From the NCBI RefSeq assembly GCF_051967575.1, contig NZ_JBQCJW010000010.1, forward strand, positions 53,064-117,063: DNA of 64,000 nt, given 5' to 3'. Source of the DNA: Solibacillus silvestris_B. GTDB lineage: Bacteria > Bacillota > Bacilli > Bacillales_A > Planococcaceae. A program made the translations under genes and the position numbers. Positions 18,150 to 27,142 of this stretch are shown in pieces (the stretch's first letter is position 1; the number at the start of each line of letters is the position of its first letter). The notes beneath the pieces were generated by a model that saw nothing but the letters and a program-made list of their open reading frames with translations, was not told the origin of the DNA and searched no databases.

Positions 18150-18272
18150 ATTAATTTAAAAGTATAATGCAGAAATTTGGCTATCATCATTAAGCATGTT
18201 CATAAATAAGAAATGATCGAAGTAATCAAGGAGGTGTCGGCATCGTCCGTAGCTTCTAAAGGGGGACTGCAT

Positions 18273-19043
18273 ATGAGAGTGATCGTCTCGCTATTTTTAT
18301 TGTTAACGCTATTACCGCTTCAGGCAATGGCGGTCATACCTGAAAAACCAGCCTACAACTCATACGTCTATGATTATGCAAATGTATTATCCGACGATGT
18401 CGAACAAAATCTCATTCAATCCGCAAAAGCGCTGGAAGGCTCGACAGGCAATGTCATTGTAATGATGACAATCGATACAATCGGAGGGCTGGATCCATAT
18501 GAATTCGGCACAGAAACGATTCGGAAATGGGGAATCGGTAATTCAGAAACCGATAATGGCATGCTGATTTTTGCCACGACTGAGCAAGGACCAGAGAAAA
18601 ATGATGTTTGGATTACGGTCGGGGGCGGCTTGGAAGGCGACTACCCCGATGGGAAGCTTGGCGGCATGATTGATGAGTATATGATGCCATATTTAAAAAA
18701 TGGGGATTATACAAATGCCTTTGCGAATATTTTTTCCGTTTTTTATGAGGAAATGGGTGGTGAAGCGGGAGGCGCTGATTTAGTGAAGCCTGTTTCATCG
18801 GATGATGGAGAAGGCATTTCGATAGGGGTCATTATATTTATTATTATTCTCTATCTCATCATTTCGAAAATAGGCGGTGGCGGCGGTCCTGGCGGGCGTC
18901 GCAGAACTGCGCGACGTGTATACCGCAGTGGCGGATTCCCGGGAGGCTTTGGCGGAGGTTTCGGCAGCGGAGGTTCGTCAGGAGGCTTTGGTGGCTTCGG
19001 CGGTGGCGGCTCATTTGGCGGAGGTGCGGGCAGGAAGTTTTGA
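18273..19043 (+). CDS. TPM-domain (YgcG-type) membrane protein
   Basis: 256 residues. An N-terminal signal peptide ends near AMA (residue 20). It is followed by the TPM_phosphatase domain (YVYDYANVLSDDVEQNL through YMMPYLKNGDY), a transmembrane helix (about residues 190-207), and a Gly/Ser/Phe-rich tail (GGFGGGFGSGGSSGG) ending FGGGAGRKF. The start is ATG 18273 with GGGGG upstream. This domain order is typical of the proteins paired with LemA. The domain is thought to be extracytoplasmic; its activity here is unknown. A terminator follows. Confidence 0.88.
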   Translation: MRVIVSLFLLLTLLPLQAMAVIPEKPAYNSYVYDYANVLSDDVEQNLIQSAKALEGSTGNVIVMMTIDTIGGLDPYEFGTETIRKWGIGNSETDNGMLIFATTEQGPEKNDVWITVGGGLEGDYPDGKLGGMIDEYMMPYLKNGDYTNAFANIFSVFYEEMGGEAGGADLVKPVSSDDGEGISIGVIIFIIILYLIISKIGGGGGPGGRRRTARRVYRSGGFPGGFGGGFGSGGSSGGFGGFGGGGSFGGGAGRKF

Positions 19044-19053
19044 TCGCTGATTT

Positions 19054-19092
19054 AATGGCATCTTACTCTTTTTCGGTAAGATGCCATTTTAA
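19054..19092 (+). terminator. Rho-independent terminator after the TPM gene
   Basis: Inverted repeat AATGGCATCTTAC / GTAAGATGCCATT with T-rich flank. Confidence 0.85.
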
Positions 19093-19187
19093 TGTGGCGA
19101 TTTTCCGATAAATTTCAAAACATCAAAGTCTTTTATTTCCAACTAGAATTTCGTTGGCTATAATAATGCGAAAAGGGGGAAACGCCA

Positions 19188-19421
19188 TTGATCGTCAAAT
19201 TTTATTCAAGACCGAACTGCGAGCTCTGCGTGGAAGGTTTGCACACATTGAAAATTGTGCAGGAAGACATCGACTTTGCAATCGAACAATATAATATTGA
19301 AGATGATGACGAAATGCACGAAAAATATATGATCATGATTCCGGTCGTTGAACGAGACGGCAAAGTGATCCAATACGGGCAGCTTGATTATGCGACATTG
19401 TATGAGGCGCTAGCGGATTAG
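19188..19421 (+). CDS. Glutaredoxin/thioredoxin-fold protein
   Basis: 77 residues starting at TTG 19188 behind AAAAGGGGG. It has a thioredoxin-like fold pattern: beta strand IVKFYSRPNC, the redox motif CELC (residues 11-14), and a cis-proline-like IPVVERDG near residue 57. It belongs to the short glutaredoxin-like family (DUF836/YbbN-like small thioredoxins). It likely acts in thiol-disulfide exchange in the cytoplasm. It sits just upstream of the glycolytic regulator gene but is separated from it by a promoter, so it is probably a separate unit. The electron donor is unknown. Confidence 0.8.
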   Translation: MIVKFYSRPNCELCVEGLHTLKIVQEDIDFAIEQYNIEDDDEMHEKYMIMIPVVERDGKVIQYGQLDYATLYEALAD

Positions 19422-19468
19422 CTGCTTCCGCCTTTTGTAAAATATTCGTAAATATGCTAGGCTATGTG

Positions 19469-19497
19469 TTGCAAATCATTATTATTCAATTTATAAT
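19469..19497 (+). promoter_or_regulatory. Promoter of the cggR-gapA operon
   Basis: TTGCAA (19469-19474) and a perfect TATAAT (19492-19497) with 17-bp spacing. The expected start of transcription is near 19504, just ahead of the putative CggR operator. Confidence 0.75.
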
Positions 19498-19525
19498 AAA
19501 GGCAGAAATTATTTTTTTGTCTGCT

Positions 19526-19563
19526 GTGGGACTAAAAATAATTAAGTGGGGCAAAATATGTCC
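19526..19563 (+). promoter_or_regulatory. Putative CggR operator (two direct half-sites)
   Basis: Two direct repeats, GTGGGAC... and GTGGGGC-AAAATA-TGTCC, lie between the promoter and the cggR start. They resemble the B. subtilis CggR operator, in which CGGGAC-N6-TGTC repeats bind the repressor until fructose-1,6-bisphosphate releases it. The first half-site is degenerate. Confidence 0.65.
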
Positions 19564-19586
19564 AACAAACTCAAGTAGGTGATTTT

Positions 19587-20615
19587 TTGGACAATGTTTC
19601 TTTTTTTGAAGCAGAGCGTAAATTAATGCCTGAAATCGATGCACTTTTTCAAAAAAGGTTTCGTGTATTAAAGACATTAGCGACATTTGGGCCGATTGGC
19701 AGACGCGCTTTAGGAGAACAGCTTGATTTAACAGAGCGCGATATCCGCAACGAAACAACCGTATTAAGCGAACAGCAATTGATTTCGATTCAGAAAAAGG
19801 GCATGATTTGTACGCCAAAAGGGTATGAAGTATTGGAACAGCTTTCCGAATTGTATCGGGAACTGTCGGGTATTGTGGCAATGGAACAACAGCTCGCTAA
19901 ACGGTTTGGCATCGCACGCGTAATCATAGTTGCAGGCGATGTTGAACAAGATATTGCAGTAATGCAGCAGCTAGGCAAAGAAGCTGTACAAATACTTCTG
20001 CAAAAAGCGGAAGGCAAAGACAAAATTGCCGTGACAGGCGGAAGCAGTGTCGCTTCGATGAAAGAATATTTAACGCCGAGTACAGTGCTCAGCGATGCAA
20101 AGTTTATTGCAGCCCGCGGCGGTATGGGCGACGAGATGACATTCCAGGCAAATACTGTCGTCTCAAAATTTGCGAAAAGATGCGGCGCGACATATCGGAC
20201 ATTGTTTTTGCCGGAGCATTTAAGCGAGCAGGCGTATGAAGCGATGAAGCATGAGCCGATCATTGAAGAGATGATGACAATGTATGACGAGGTAGATATT
20301 GTCGTGCATGGTATTGGCGCAGCACAGGAAATGGCGCTTCGTCGCAATAGTTCACAGCAGGAGCAGCAAACGCTCGAACAAAAAGGAGCAGTTGGCGAGG
20401 CTTTTGGCTATTATTTTAATGCGGAAGGCGACATTGTTCATCATATTCGTACAATCGGCATCCAACTTGAGCAAGTGAATAAAGCACGAAACGTGATCGC
20501 GATTGCAGCAGGGCTAAACAAGGCGGCTGCCATTCAAGCGTATTTCAAAAACGCTGCAGCACAAACGATTTTAATAACAGATGAACAAACCGCAAAAACA
20601 ATCATTAAGAACTAA
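19587..20615 (+). CDS. cggR: Central glycolytic genes regulator CggR (SorC/DeoR family)
   Basis: 342 residues. The N-terminal winged helix (RRALGEQLDLTERDIRNETTVL) is followed by the sugar-binding domain of the SorC family. TGGSSVASMKEYL and ARGGMGDEM form the phospho-sugar site. The start is TTG 19587 after AGGTG. It autoregulates its own operon by binding the operator just upstream and is released by fructose-1,6-bisphosphate in B. subtilis. It lies immediately ahead of gapA, as in Bacillus. The identification is firm from synteny and family. Confidence 0.93.
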   Translation: MDNVSFFEAERKLMPEIDALFQKRFRVLKTLATFGPIGRRALGEQLDLTERDIRNETTVLSEQQLISIQKKGMICTPKGYEVLEQLSELYRELSGIVAMEQQLAKRFGIARVIIVAGDVEQDIAVMQQLGKEAVQILLQKAEGKDKIAVTGGSSVASMKEYLTPSTVLSDAKFIAARGGMGDEMTFQANTVVSKFAKRCGATYRTLFLPEHLSEQAYEAMKHEPIIEEMMTMYDEVDIVVHGIGAAQEMALRRNSSQQEQQTLEQKGAVGEAFGYYFNAEGDIVHHIRTIGIQLEQVNKARNVIAIAAGLNKAAAIQAYFKNAAAQTILITDEQTAKTIIKN

Positions 20616-20681
20616 AGTGTTTTTAAAAGTATGTCCATTACACATACTGTTTAAATAATAAAGATATTGGAGGAATTACAC

Positions 20682-21695
20682 ATGGCATTACAATTAGCAA
20701 TTAACGGATTTGGTCGAATCGGACGTTTAGTATTCCGTGAAGCTTTAAAGCACGAGGAATTTGAAGTAGTTGCGGTAAATGATTTAACGGATGCTGGACA
20801 GTTGGCGCATCTATTAAAGTATGACTCGGTACATGGAGTTTATGATGCAGACGTTCAAGCAGAAGAAGATGCATTTATCGTAAACGGCAAGCGCATTCAA
20901 GTGCTTTCGGAAAAAGATCCTGCAAAATTACCATGGGGTGACCTTGGTGTAGACGTTGTTTTAGAATGTACTGGCAGATGGCGTTCGATGGAAGAAGTAT
21001 CGAAACATATCGAAGCCGGCGCAAAAAAAGCGATTCTTTCAGCACCAGCAAAAGGCGATATGCCAACATATGTAATGGGCGTTAACCATAAAGATTATGA
21101 CCCATCGCAAAATGTCATTTCAAATGCTTCTTGTACGACAAACTGTTTAGCGCCGCTTGCAAAAGTATTGGATGAAAAATTCGGTATCAAGCGTGGTATG
21201 ATGACAACGATCCACTCTTATACAAATGACCAGCGTATCCTTGACTTCCCGCACTCTGACCCGCGTCGTGCACGTGCAGGCGCAGTATCAATGATTCCGA
21301 CAACTACAGGTGCAGCGGTAGCAGTATCAAAAGTATTGCCGCAATTAAAAGGCAAACTGGATGGCTTCTCGATGCGTGTTCCGACGCCAAACGTTTCATG
21401 TGTTGACTTAGTTGTTGAATTGGATAAAGACGTAACTGCAGATTCAATCAACACGGCATTAAAAGAAGCATCAGAAGGCGACTTAAAAGGCATTCTTGCT
21501 TACAACGAATTACCGTTAGTATCGATTGACTATAATGGTAACCCGGCCTCATCAACAATTGACGGCTTATCAACAATGGTAATGGAAAACCGCATGGCGA
21601 AGGTTGTATCTTGGTATGACAACGAAATCGGCTACTCAACTCGTTTAATGGATTTAGCATTGTATATTGCAGCACAAGGAATGGAAGAAGCGTAA
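20682..21695 (+). CDS. gapA: Glyceraldehyde-3-phosphate dehydrogenase, glycolytic type
   Basis: 337 residues with the NAD-binding GFGRIGR near the N-terminus, catalytic C151 in ASCTTNC, and the partner histidine near residue 178. The start is ATG 20682 with GGAGG upstream. It oxidises glyceraldehyde-3-phosphate to 1,3-bisphosphoglycerate with NAD+. Position right after cggR marks it as the glycolytic GapA rather than gluconeogenic GapB. A terminator downstream would let gapA be expressed at a different level from pgk and the remaining genes. Confidence 0.96.
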   Translation: MALQLAINGFGRIGRLVFREALKHEEFEVVAVNDLTDAGQLAHLLKYDSVHGVYDADVQAEEDAFIVNGKRIQVLSEKDPAKLPWGDLGVDVVLECTGRWRSMEEVSKHIEAGAKKAILSAPAKGDMPTYVMGVNHKDYDPSQNVISNASCTTNCLAPLAKVLDEKFGIKRGMMTTIHSYTNDQRILDFPHSDPRRARAGAVSMIPTTTGAAVAVSKVLPQLKGKLDGFSMRVPTPNVSCVDLVVELDKDVTADSINTALKEASEGDLKGILAYNELPLVSIDYNGNPASSTIDGLSTMVMENRMAKVVSWYDNEIGYSTRLMDLALYIAAQGMEEA

Positions 21696-21985
21696 TCATT
21701 CAGTGCTAGGCGGAAAATCTATTGTGACATACTTTTTCGTAAACGAAGAAAAAATGTGACATATTAATTGTTATTCAACATAAAAAGTATAGCCTTTAAT
21801 AGGTATACGCCTTATAATATATAAGGGTAAAAGAGCGGCAGGGACTTACCCGACCGCTCTTTTTTTCGGATAATATATAAGGGCATTACAAGACAGCCTT
21901 ACCAAATTTTGATACTATTTGAACAAGCGAGCATTATAAATCAAATAACATTTTAGTTGAAGAATGATGAAGGAGGATTTTCTTT
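21696..21985 (+). terminator. gapA-pgk intercistronic region with terminator 21831-21866 and direct repeats
   Basis: A strong hairpin AAGAGCGG (21831-21838) / CCGCTCTT (21854-21861) with a T run divides gapA from pgk. A 14-bp direct repeat ATAATATATAAGGG flanks it at 21814-21827 and 21870-21883; each contains a TATAAT-like box. Upstream, TGTGACATA occurs twice (21723-21731 and 21755-21763) on either side of a small TTTTTCG/CGAAGAA hairpin. The pgk-tpiA-gpmI-eno genes may thus be read both by readthrough and from a promoter in this region. Confidence 0.7.
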
Positions 21986-23170
21986 ATGTTTTTAAAGAAA
22001 TCAATGAATGATGCAGATGTAAAAGGGAAACGTGTATTTGTACGGGTCGATTTCAATGTGCCGATGGAAGAAGGCAATATTACGGACGATACGCGTATTC
22101 GTGCAGCCATTCCAACAATTGAACAATTGGTGAATGCAGGAGCTAAAGTGATTTTAGCATCCCATCTCGGCCGCCCAAAAGGCGAAGTGAATGAAGATAT
22201 GCGCTTGACAGCTGTGGGCGCACGCTTATCTGAACTGATGAACAAGCCTGTGAAAAAGCTGGATGAATCAGTCGGTGCGGAAGTTGAAGCGGCAGTAAAC
22301 GGCATGCAGGACGGAGACATTATTCTTCTTGAAAACGTGCGCTTCCATAAAGGGGAAGAGAAGAACGACGAAGCATTGGCGAAGGAGTTTGCGAAATTGG
22401 CGGACCTTTATGTAAACGATGCATTCGGGGCGGCTCACCGCGCACATGCTTCCACTGAAGGCATCGCAAAGCATGTACCGGCTGTATCTGGCTTGCTAAT
22501 GGAAAAAGAGCTGGACGTATTAGGGAAAGCATTATCCAATCCGGAACGGCCATTTACGGCGATTATCGGCGGTGCGAAAGTGAAAGATAAAATAGGCGTC
22601 ATCGAAAATTTATTGGACAAAGTGGATCATTTGATTATCGGCGGCGGCCTCGTATTTACATTCGTAAAAGCGATGGGGCATAATATCGGAAATTCATTGC
22701 TTGAAGAAGACAAAATCGAGCTTGCGAAAGGTTTTATCGAAAAAGCGAAAGAAAAAGGCGTTCAGCTGCACATGCCTGTCGATGCAGTCGTGGCAAACGA
22801 GTTTTCAAAAGATGCGGCTACAAAGGTAGTGGGAATTGATGCGATTCCTTCCGGCTGGATGGGGCTTGATATCGGACCGAAAACAGCGGCAAACTATGCT
22901 GAAGTGATTAAACAGTCAAAGCTTATCATTTGGAACGGGCCAATGGGTGTGTTTGAAATGGAAAAATTCGCAAATGGCACGAAAACAGTCGCTGAGGCAA
23001 TGGCGCAAACAGAAGGCTACACAATTATCGGCGGCGGAGATTCAGCGGCAGCGGTGGAAAAATTCGAAGTTGCATCACAAATGGACCATATTTCAACAGG
23101 CGGCGGTGCATCATTGGAGTTAATGGAAGGCAAGGAATTGCCAGGCATTGTAGCGTTAAACGATAAATAA
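21986..23170 (+). CDS. pgk: Phosphoglycerate kinase
   Basis: 394 residues, the usual bacterial length. The conserved RVDFNVPM near residue 18, the substrate arginines in SHLGRPKGE and ENVRFHKGE, and the nucleotide-binding GGGDSAAA are visible. It transfers phosphate from 1,3-bisphosphoglycerate to ADP in glycolysis. The start is ATG 21986 behind AAGGAGG. It is followed by tpiA, gpmI and eno in the same direction, so one transcript is likely. Confidence 0.96.
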   Translation: MFLKKSMNDADVKGKRVFVRVDFNVPMEEGNITDDTRIRAAIPTIEQLVNAGAKVILASHLGRPKGEVNEDMRLTAVGARLSELMNKPVKKLDESVGAEVEAAVNGMQDGDIILLENVRFHKGEEKNDEALAKEFAKLADLYVNDAFGAAHRAHASTEGIAKHVPAVSGLLMEKELDVLGKALSNPERPFTAIIGGAKVKDKIGVIENLLDKVDHLIIGGGLVFTFVKAMGHNIGNSLLEEDKIELAKGFIEKAKEKGVQLHMPVDAVVANEFSKDAATKVVGIDAIPSGWMGLDIGPKTAANYAEVIKQSKLIIWNGPMGVFEMEKFANGTKTVAEAMAQTEGYTIIGGGDSAAAVEKFEVASQMDHISTGGGASLELMEGKELPGIVALNDK

Positions 23171-23283
23171 CTTAACTGTTTTCAGTATGTTACCGCACTG
23201 ATACAAGTTAGGCCCCTGGCGGATATAGTGGATTTAAATGCAATTATGCAGGGGGATAATTGATTAAATGGAGGGATTCTGAA

Positions 23284-24045
23284 ATGCGAAAACCAATCAT
23301 AGCAGGAAACTGGAAAATGTATAAATCATTTGATGAGGCGGTTGATTTTGTCGAGGAAATTCAACAGGCGATTCCTTCTCCGGAAAAAATGGATGCAGTC
23401 ATTTGCTCACCGGCACTTTATTTGCCGACTTTAGTCGTGGCGGCGGAAGATTCGTCGCTTGCCATTGGCGCACAAAACATGCATTTTGAAGATGAAGGTG
23501 CATTTACGGGAGAAATTAGCCCTGCAATGCTTTCGAATATCAATGTCGATTATGTTATTTTGGGGCATTCGGAGCGTCGCGAACTATTCAATGAAACAGA
23601 CGAAGCCGTGAATAAAAAAGTGCGTGCAGCATTGAATCATGGCATCGTGCCGATCATTTGCTGTGGCGAAACATTGGAAGAACGTGAAGCCGATAAAACG
23701 GAAGCGAAAGTGGCAAGCCAAGTTACGAAAGCTTTAGAGGGCTTTGCAGCAGTTGAGGTAGAGCATATGGTCATTGCCTATGAACCGATTTGGGCGATTG
23801 GAACAGGGAAAACCGCAACTGCCGACGATGCCAACAAAGTATGCGGCGCAATCCGTTTAGCAGTAGAAACATTGTACGGAAAAGATACAGCTGAGAAAAT
23901 CCGCATTCAGTACGGCGGCAGTGTAAAACCCGAAAATATTGAGGAATTATTGTCAAAAGAGCATATTGATGGCGCTTTAGTAGGTGGTGCAAGCTTACAA
24001 ACAGAATCATTTATGAAATTATTGGAGGCGGCAGCAAATGCCTAA
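23284..24045 (+). CDS. tpiA: Triosephosphate isomerase
   Basis: 253 residues with catalytic H95 (ILGHSERR), E167 (AYEPIWAIGTGKTAT) and the N-terminal AGNWKMYK lysine. I start it at ATG 23284, preceded by GGAGG, rather than at an in-frame ATG 24 bp upstream. It interconverts dihydroxyacetone phosphate and glyceraldehyde-3-phosphate. Its last 8 bp overlap gpmI, showing translational coupling. Confidence 0.96.
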   Translation: MRKPIIAGNWKMYKSFDEAVDFVEEIQQAIPSPEKMDAVICSPALYLPTLVVAAEDSSLAIGAQNMHFEDEGAFTGEISPAMLSNINVDYVILGHSERRELFNETDEAVNKKVRAALNHGIVPIICCGETLEEREADKTEAKVASQVTKALEGFAAVEVEHMVIAYEPIWAIGTGKTATADDANKVCGAIRLAVETLYGKDTAEKIRIQYGGSVKPENIEELLSKEHIDGALVGGASLQTESFMKLLEAAANA

Positions 24046-25579
24046 ACAACCTGTTGCATTAATTATTTTGGACGGTTTTGCTTTTCGCGAAGAAGTAAAG
24101 GGCAATGCCGTTGCACAAGCGAACAAACCGAATTTTGACCGTTATTGGAATGCCTATCCTCACGCTACATTGATCGCGAGCGGTGAATCGGTAGGTCTGC
24201 CGGATGGCCAGATGGGGAACTCTGAAGTAGGGCACTTAAATATCGGTGCCGGACGCATCGTCTATCAAAGCTTGACACGCATCCATAAATCGATCCGCGA
24301 AGGCGATTTTTTCCGGAATGAATCATTTCTTGCGGCGGTTGAACATGCGAAAGCACATGGTTCAAAGCTCCATTTAATGGGTCTGCTTTCAGATGGCGGT
24401 GTTCATAGCCATTATGAGCATCTTTTTGCCTTGTTAAAATTGGCGAAAGCAAATGGTCTGGAGCAAGTGTATGTCCACGGTTTCCTTGATGGACGTGATG
24501 TCGGTCCAACGACAGCACTTGGATATATTCTTGAAACAGAAAAACAAATGAAAGAAATCGGGATCGGGAAGTTCGCATCGATTCATGGCCGCTATTATGC
24601 AATGGACCGTGACCGCCGCTGGGAACGTGTCGGCTTAACGTACAATGCGTTAGTTGATGGTATCGGTCAAACAGCTTCCACTGCAACAGCAGGTGTCGAG
24701 TCTTCGTATGAACGTGAATTGACTGATGAATTCGTCGTGCCGTTTGTCGTGACAGAAGAAGGAAGACCTGCCGCAACGATCAGCACGAACGATGCGGTTA
24801 TATTCTTCAACTTCCGTCCGGACCGTGCGATTCAATTATCGTCTTTAATGACGAATGAAAAATTTGACGCTATGCAACGCTCTGAAAATCATCCGACGAA
24901 TCTGAAATTCGTATCGTTTACACATTACAGTGATGACGTTGTAGCGGATGTCGCATACGAAAATGACAACTTAGTCAATACAGTCGGTGAAGTAATCTCA
25001 AAAGCAGGAAAAACTCAGCTGCGCATCGCGGAAACAGAAAAGTATCCGCATGTGACATTCTTTATGAGCGGTGGTCGTGAAGATACTTTTGCCGGGGAGG
25101 AACGAATTTTAATCGCATCGCCAAAAGTTGCGACATATGATTTAAAGCCGGAGATGAGCGCCTATGAAGTAACGGATGCATTGCTGAATGCAATTGCGGC
25201 GGACAAGTTTGACGCGATTATTTTAAACTTTGCCAACCCGGATATGGTCGGGCATTCCGGCATGCTCGCACCGACGATTAAAGCGATTGAAGCAGTAGAC
25301 GAGTGCCTGGGGAAAGTCGTGGATGCGATTATTGCAAAAGGCGGTCATGCGATTATTACAGCAGACCATGGCAACTCGGATGAAGTAGTGACTCTTGACG
25401 ATCAGCCAATGACGGCACATACGACAAACCCGGTGCCGGTAATCGTGACAAAGCCTGGTGCCATGCTGCATGAAGATGGAATTTTAGCGGATTTGGCACC
25501 GACAATGCTTGATTTGCTGCATATTCCGCAGCCTGCTGAAATGACGGGGAAATCGTTAGTTATGCCAAGCGAAAAGTAA
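24038..25579 (+). CDS. gpmI: 2,3-bisphosphoglycerate-independent phosphoglycerate mutase
   Basis: 513 residues. S62 in GNSEVGH is the phosphoserine nucleophile. The metal-binding ITADHGNSD and IILNFANPDMVGHSG motifs near the C-terminus belong to the alkaline phosphatase superfamily. This is the Mn-dependent mutase used by spore-formers, which converts 3-phosphoglycerate to 2-phosphoglycerate. It overlaps the end of tpiA by 8 bp and precedes eno. Confidence 0.96.
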   Translation: MPKQPVALIILDGFAFREEVKGNAVAQANKPNFDRYWNAYPHATLIASGESVGLPDGQMGNSEVGHLNIGAGRIVYQSLTRIHKSIREGDFFRNESFLAAVEHAKAHGSKLHLMGLLSDGGVHSHYEHLFALLKLAKANGLEQVYVHGFLDGRDVGPTTALGYILETEKQMKEIGIGKFASIHGRYYAMDRDRRWERVGLTYNALVDGIGQTASTATAGVESSYERELTDEFVVPFVVTEEGRPAATISTNDAVIFFNFRPDRAIQLSSLMTNEKFDAMQRSENHPTNLKFVSFTHYSDDVVADVAYENDNLVNTVGEVISKAGKTQLRIAETEKYPHVTFFMSGGREDTFAGEERILIASPKVATYDLKPEMSAYEVTDALLNAIAADKFDAIILNFANPDMVGHSGMLAPTIKAIEAVDECLGKVVDAIIAKGGHAIITADHGNSDEVVTLDDQPMTAHTTNPVPVIVTKPGAMLHEDGILADLAPTMLDLLHIPQPAEMTGKSLVMPSEK

Positions 25580-25658
25580 TTTTTTGCGCGGTTGATTATA
25601 TTGCTTGTGTTTTTCGGGCAAGCAACTAATAAATTTATTGACAGAGGAGAATTTTATT

Positions 25659-26951
25659 ATGCCATTCATTACTCAAGTATACGCTCGCGAAGTTTTGGAC
25701 TCTCGCGGTAACCCAACAGTGGAAGTAGAAGTATTCACAGAATCAGGTGCATTTGGCCGTGCAATCGTGCCATCAGGTGCATCTACTGGCGAATATGAAG
25801 CAGTCGAATTGCGCGATGGAGATAAAGGCCGCTACTTAGGTAAAGGTGTTGAAAAAGCGGTAGAAAACGTAAACACAATTATCGCTGAGGAATTGGAAGG
25901 CCAATATTCAGTATTGGACCAAGTTGTAATCGACCAAGCGTTAATCGAGCTTGACGGGACAGAAAACAAAGGCAAATTAGGTGCAAATGCGATTCTAGGT
26001 GTATCAATGGCAGTAGCGCACGCAGCTGCAGACTACTTGGATATTCCGCTATACCAATATCTTGGCGGCTTCAATTCAAAACAATTGCCATTGCCGATGA
26101 TGAACATCATCAACGGGGGTGAACATGCAGACAACAACGTAGATATTCAGGAATTCATGGTCATGCCGGTTGGTGCAAAATCATTTAAAGAAGCATTGCG
26201 TATGGGTACGGAAGTTTTCCATAACTTAAAAGCCGTTTTAAAAGGTAAAGGCTACAACACAGCAGTAGGTGACGAAGGCGGTTTCGCGCCAAACTTAAGT
26301 TCAAACGAAGAAGCGATCACTGTTATTATTGAAGCGGTAGAAAAAGCCGGCTACAAAATGGGCGATGATATTCGTATCGCACTTGACGTTGCCTCTTCTG
26401 AGCTTTACAACAAAGAAACTGGCAAATACGTTTTAGCTGGTGAAGGCGTAGAAAAAACTTCTGAAGAAATGGTTGCATGGTATGAAGAATTAACTTCTAA
26501 ATACCCGATCATCTCAATCGAAGACGGCTTGGACGAAAACGACTGGGCTGGCCACAAACTATTAACAGAGCGTATCGGTGACCGCGTACAATTAGTTGGT
26601 GACGATCTGTTCGTAACAAACACGACAAAATTATCGCGCGGTATCGAAGAAGGCGTTGGCAACTCGATTTTAATCAAAGTGAACCAAATCGGTACATTAA
26701 CAGAAACTTTCGAAGCGATCGAAATGGCAAAACGTGCTGGCTATACAGCAGTAATTTCTCACCGTTCAGGCGAATCAGAAGACAATACAATCGCAGATAT
26801 CGCGGTAGCAACAAACGCAGGACAAATCAAAACAGGTGCACCGTCTCGTACAGACCGTGTTGCGAAGTACAACCAATTACTGCGCATCGAGGATCAATTG
26901 GGATCAACTGGCCGTTTTGAAGGATTGAATTCTTTCTACAATATTAAATAA
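25659..26951 (+). CDS. eno: Enolase
   Basis: 430 residues. SGASTGEYEAVELRDGD lies near the N-terminus. VGDEGGFAPNL and the metal-ligand SIEDGLDENDW follow, and the catalytic lysine is in ILIKVNQIGTL. The SHRSGE signature is present. The start is ATG 25659 behind AGAGGAG. It dehydrates 2-phosphoglycerate to phosphoenolpyruvate and is the last gene of the glycolytic operon. A terminator lies 14 bp after the stop. Confidence 0.97.
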   Translation: MPFITQVYAREVLDSRGNPTVEVEVFTESGAFGRAIVPSGASTGEYEAVELRDGDKGRYLGKGVEKAVENVNTIIAEELEGQYSVLDQVVIDQALIELDGTENKGKLGANAILGVSMAVAHAAADYLDIPLYQYLGGFNSKQLPLPMMNIINGGEHADNNVDIQEFMVMPVGAKSFKEALRMGTEVFHNLKAVLKGKGYNTAVGDEGGFAPNLSSNEEAITVIIEAVEKAGYKMGDDIRIALDVASSELYNKETGKYVLAGEGVEKTSEEMVAWYEELTSKYPIISIEDGLDENDWAGHKLLTERIGDRVQLVGDDLFVTNTTKLSRGIEEGVGNSILIKVNQIGTLTETFEAIEMAKRAGYTAVISHRSGESEDNTIADIAVATNAGQIKTGAPSRTDRVAKYNQLLRIEDQLGSTGRFEGLNSFYNIK

Positions 26952-26964
26952 TGGATTATGTTTG

Positions 26965-26995
26965 AGCACTCGCTTTTGTGGCGGGTGCTTTTTAT
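26965..26995 (+). terminator. Rho-independent terminator after eno
   Basis: Stem GCACTCGC / GCGGGTGC (one G-T pair) with a T run. The downstream gap then holds a stretch rich in GGCAAG (27052-27134) and the second 21-bp-phased array. Confidence 0.75.
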
Positions 26996-27142
26996 TGGGA
27001 GGGGAAGGGTTGAGTTGCGGGTGCCGGGCAACGGTTTAAGTCAGAGATTGCGGCAAGTTTTTGAGTAAGGCAAGGGCGGAACCGATTTCAATGGGCAAGT
27101 GTGCGGGCAAAAGCAAGTTTCTGGGCAGGGCAAGGGCACCTC

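Noticed and set aside
27052..27134. GGCAAG-rich stretch between eno and the second array
   Set aside because: The hexamer recurs, but at irregular distances (17, 25, 12, ...), so no phased structure can be claimed.
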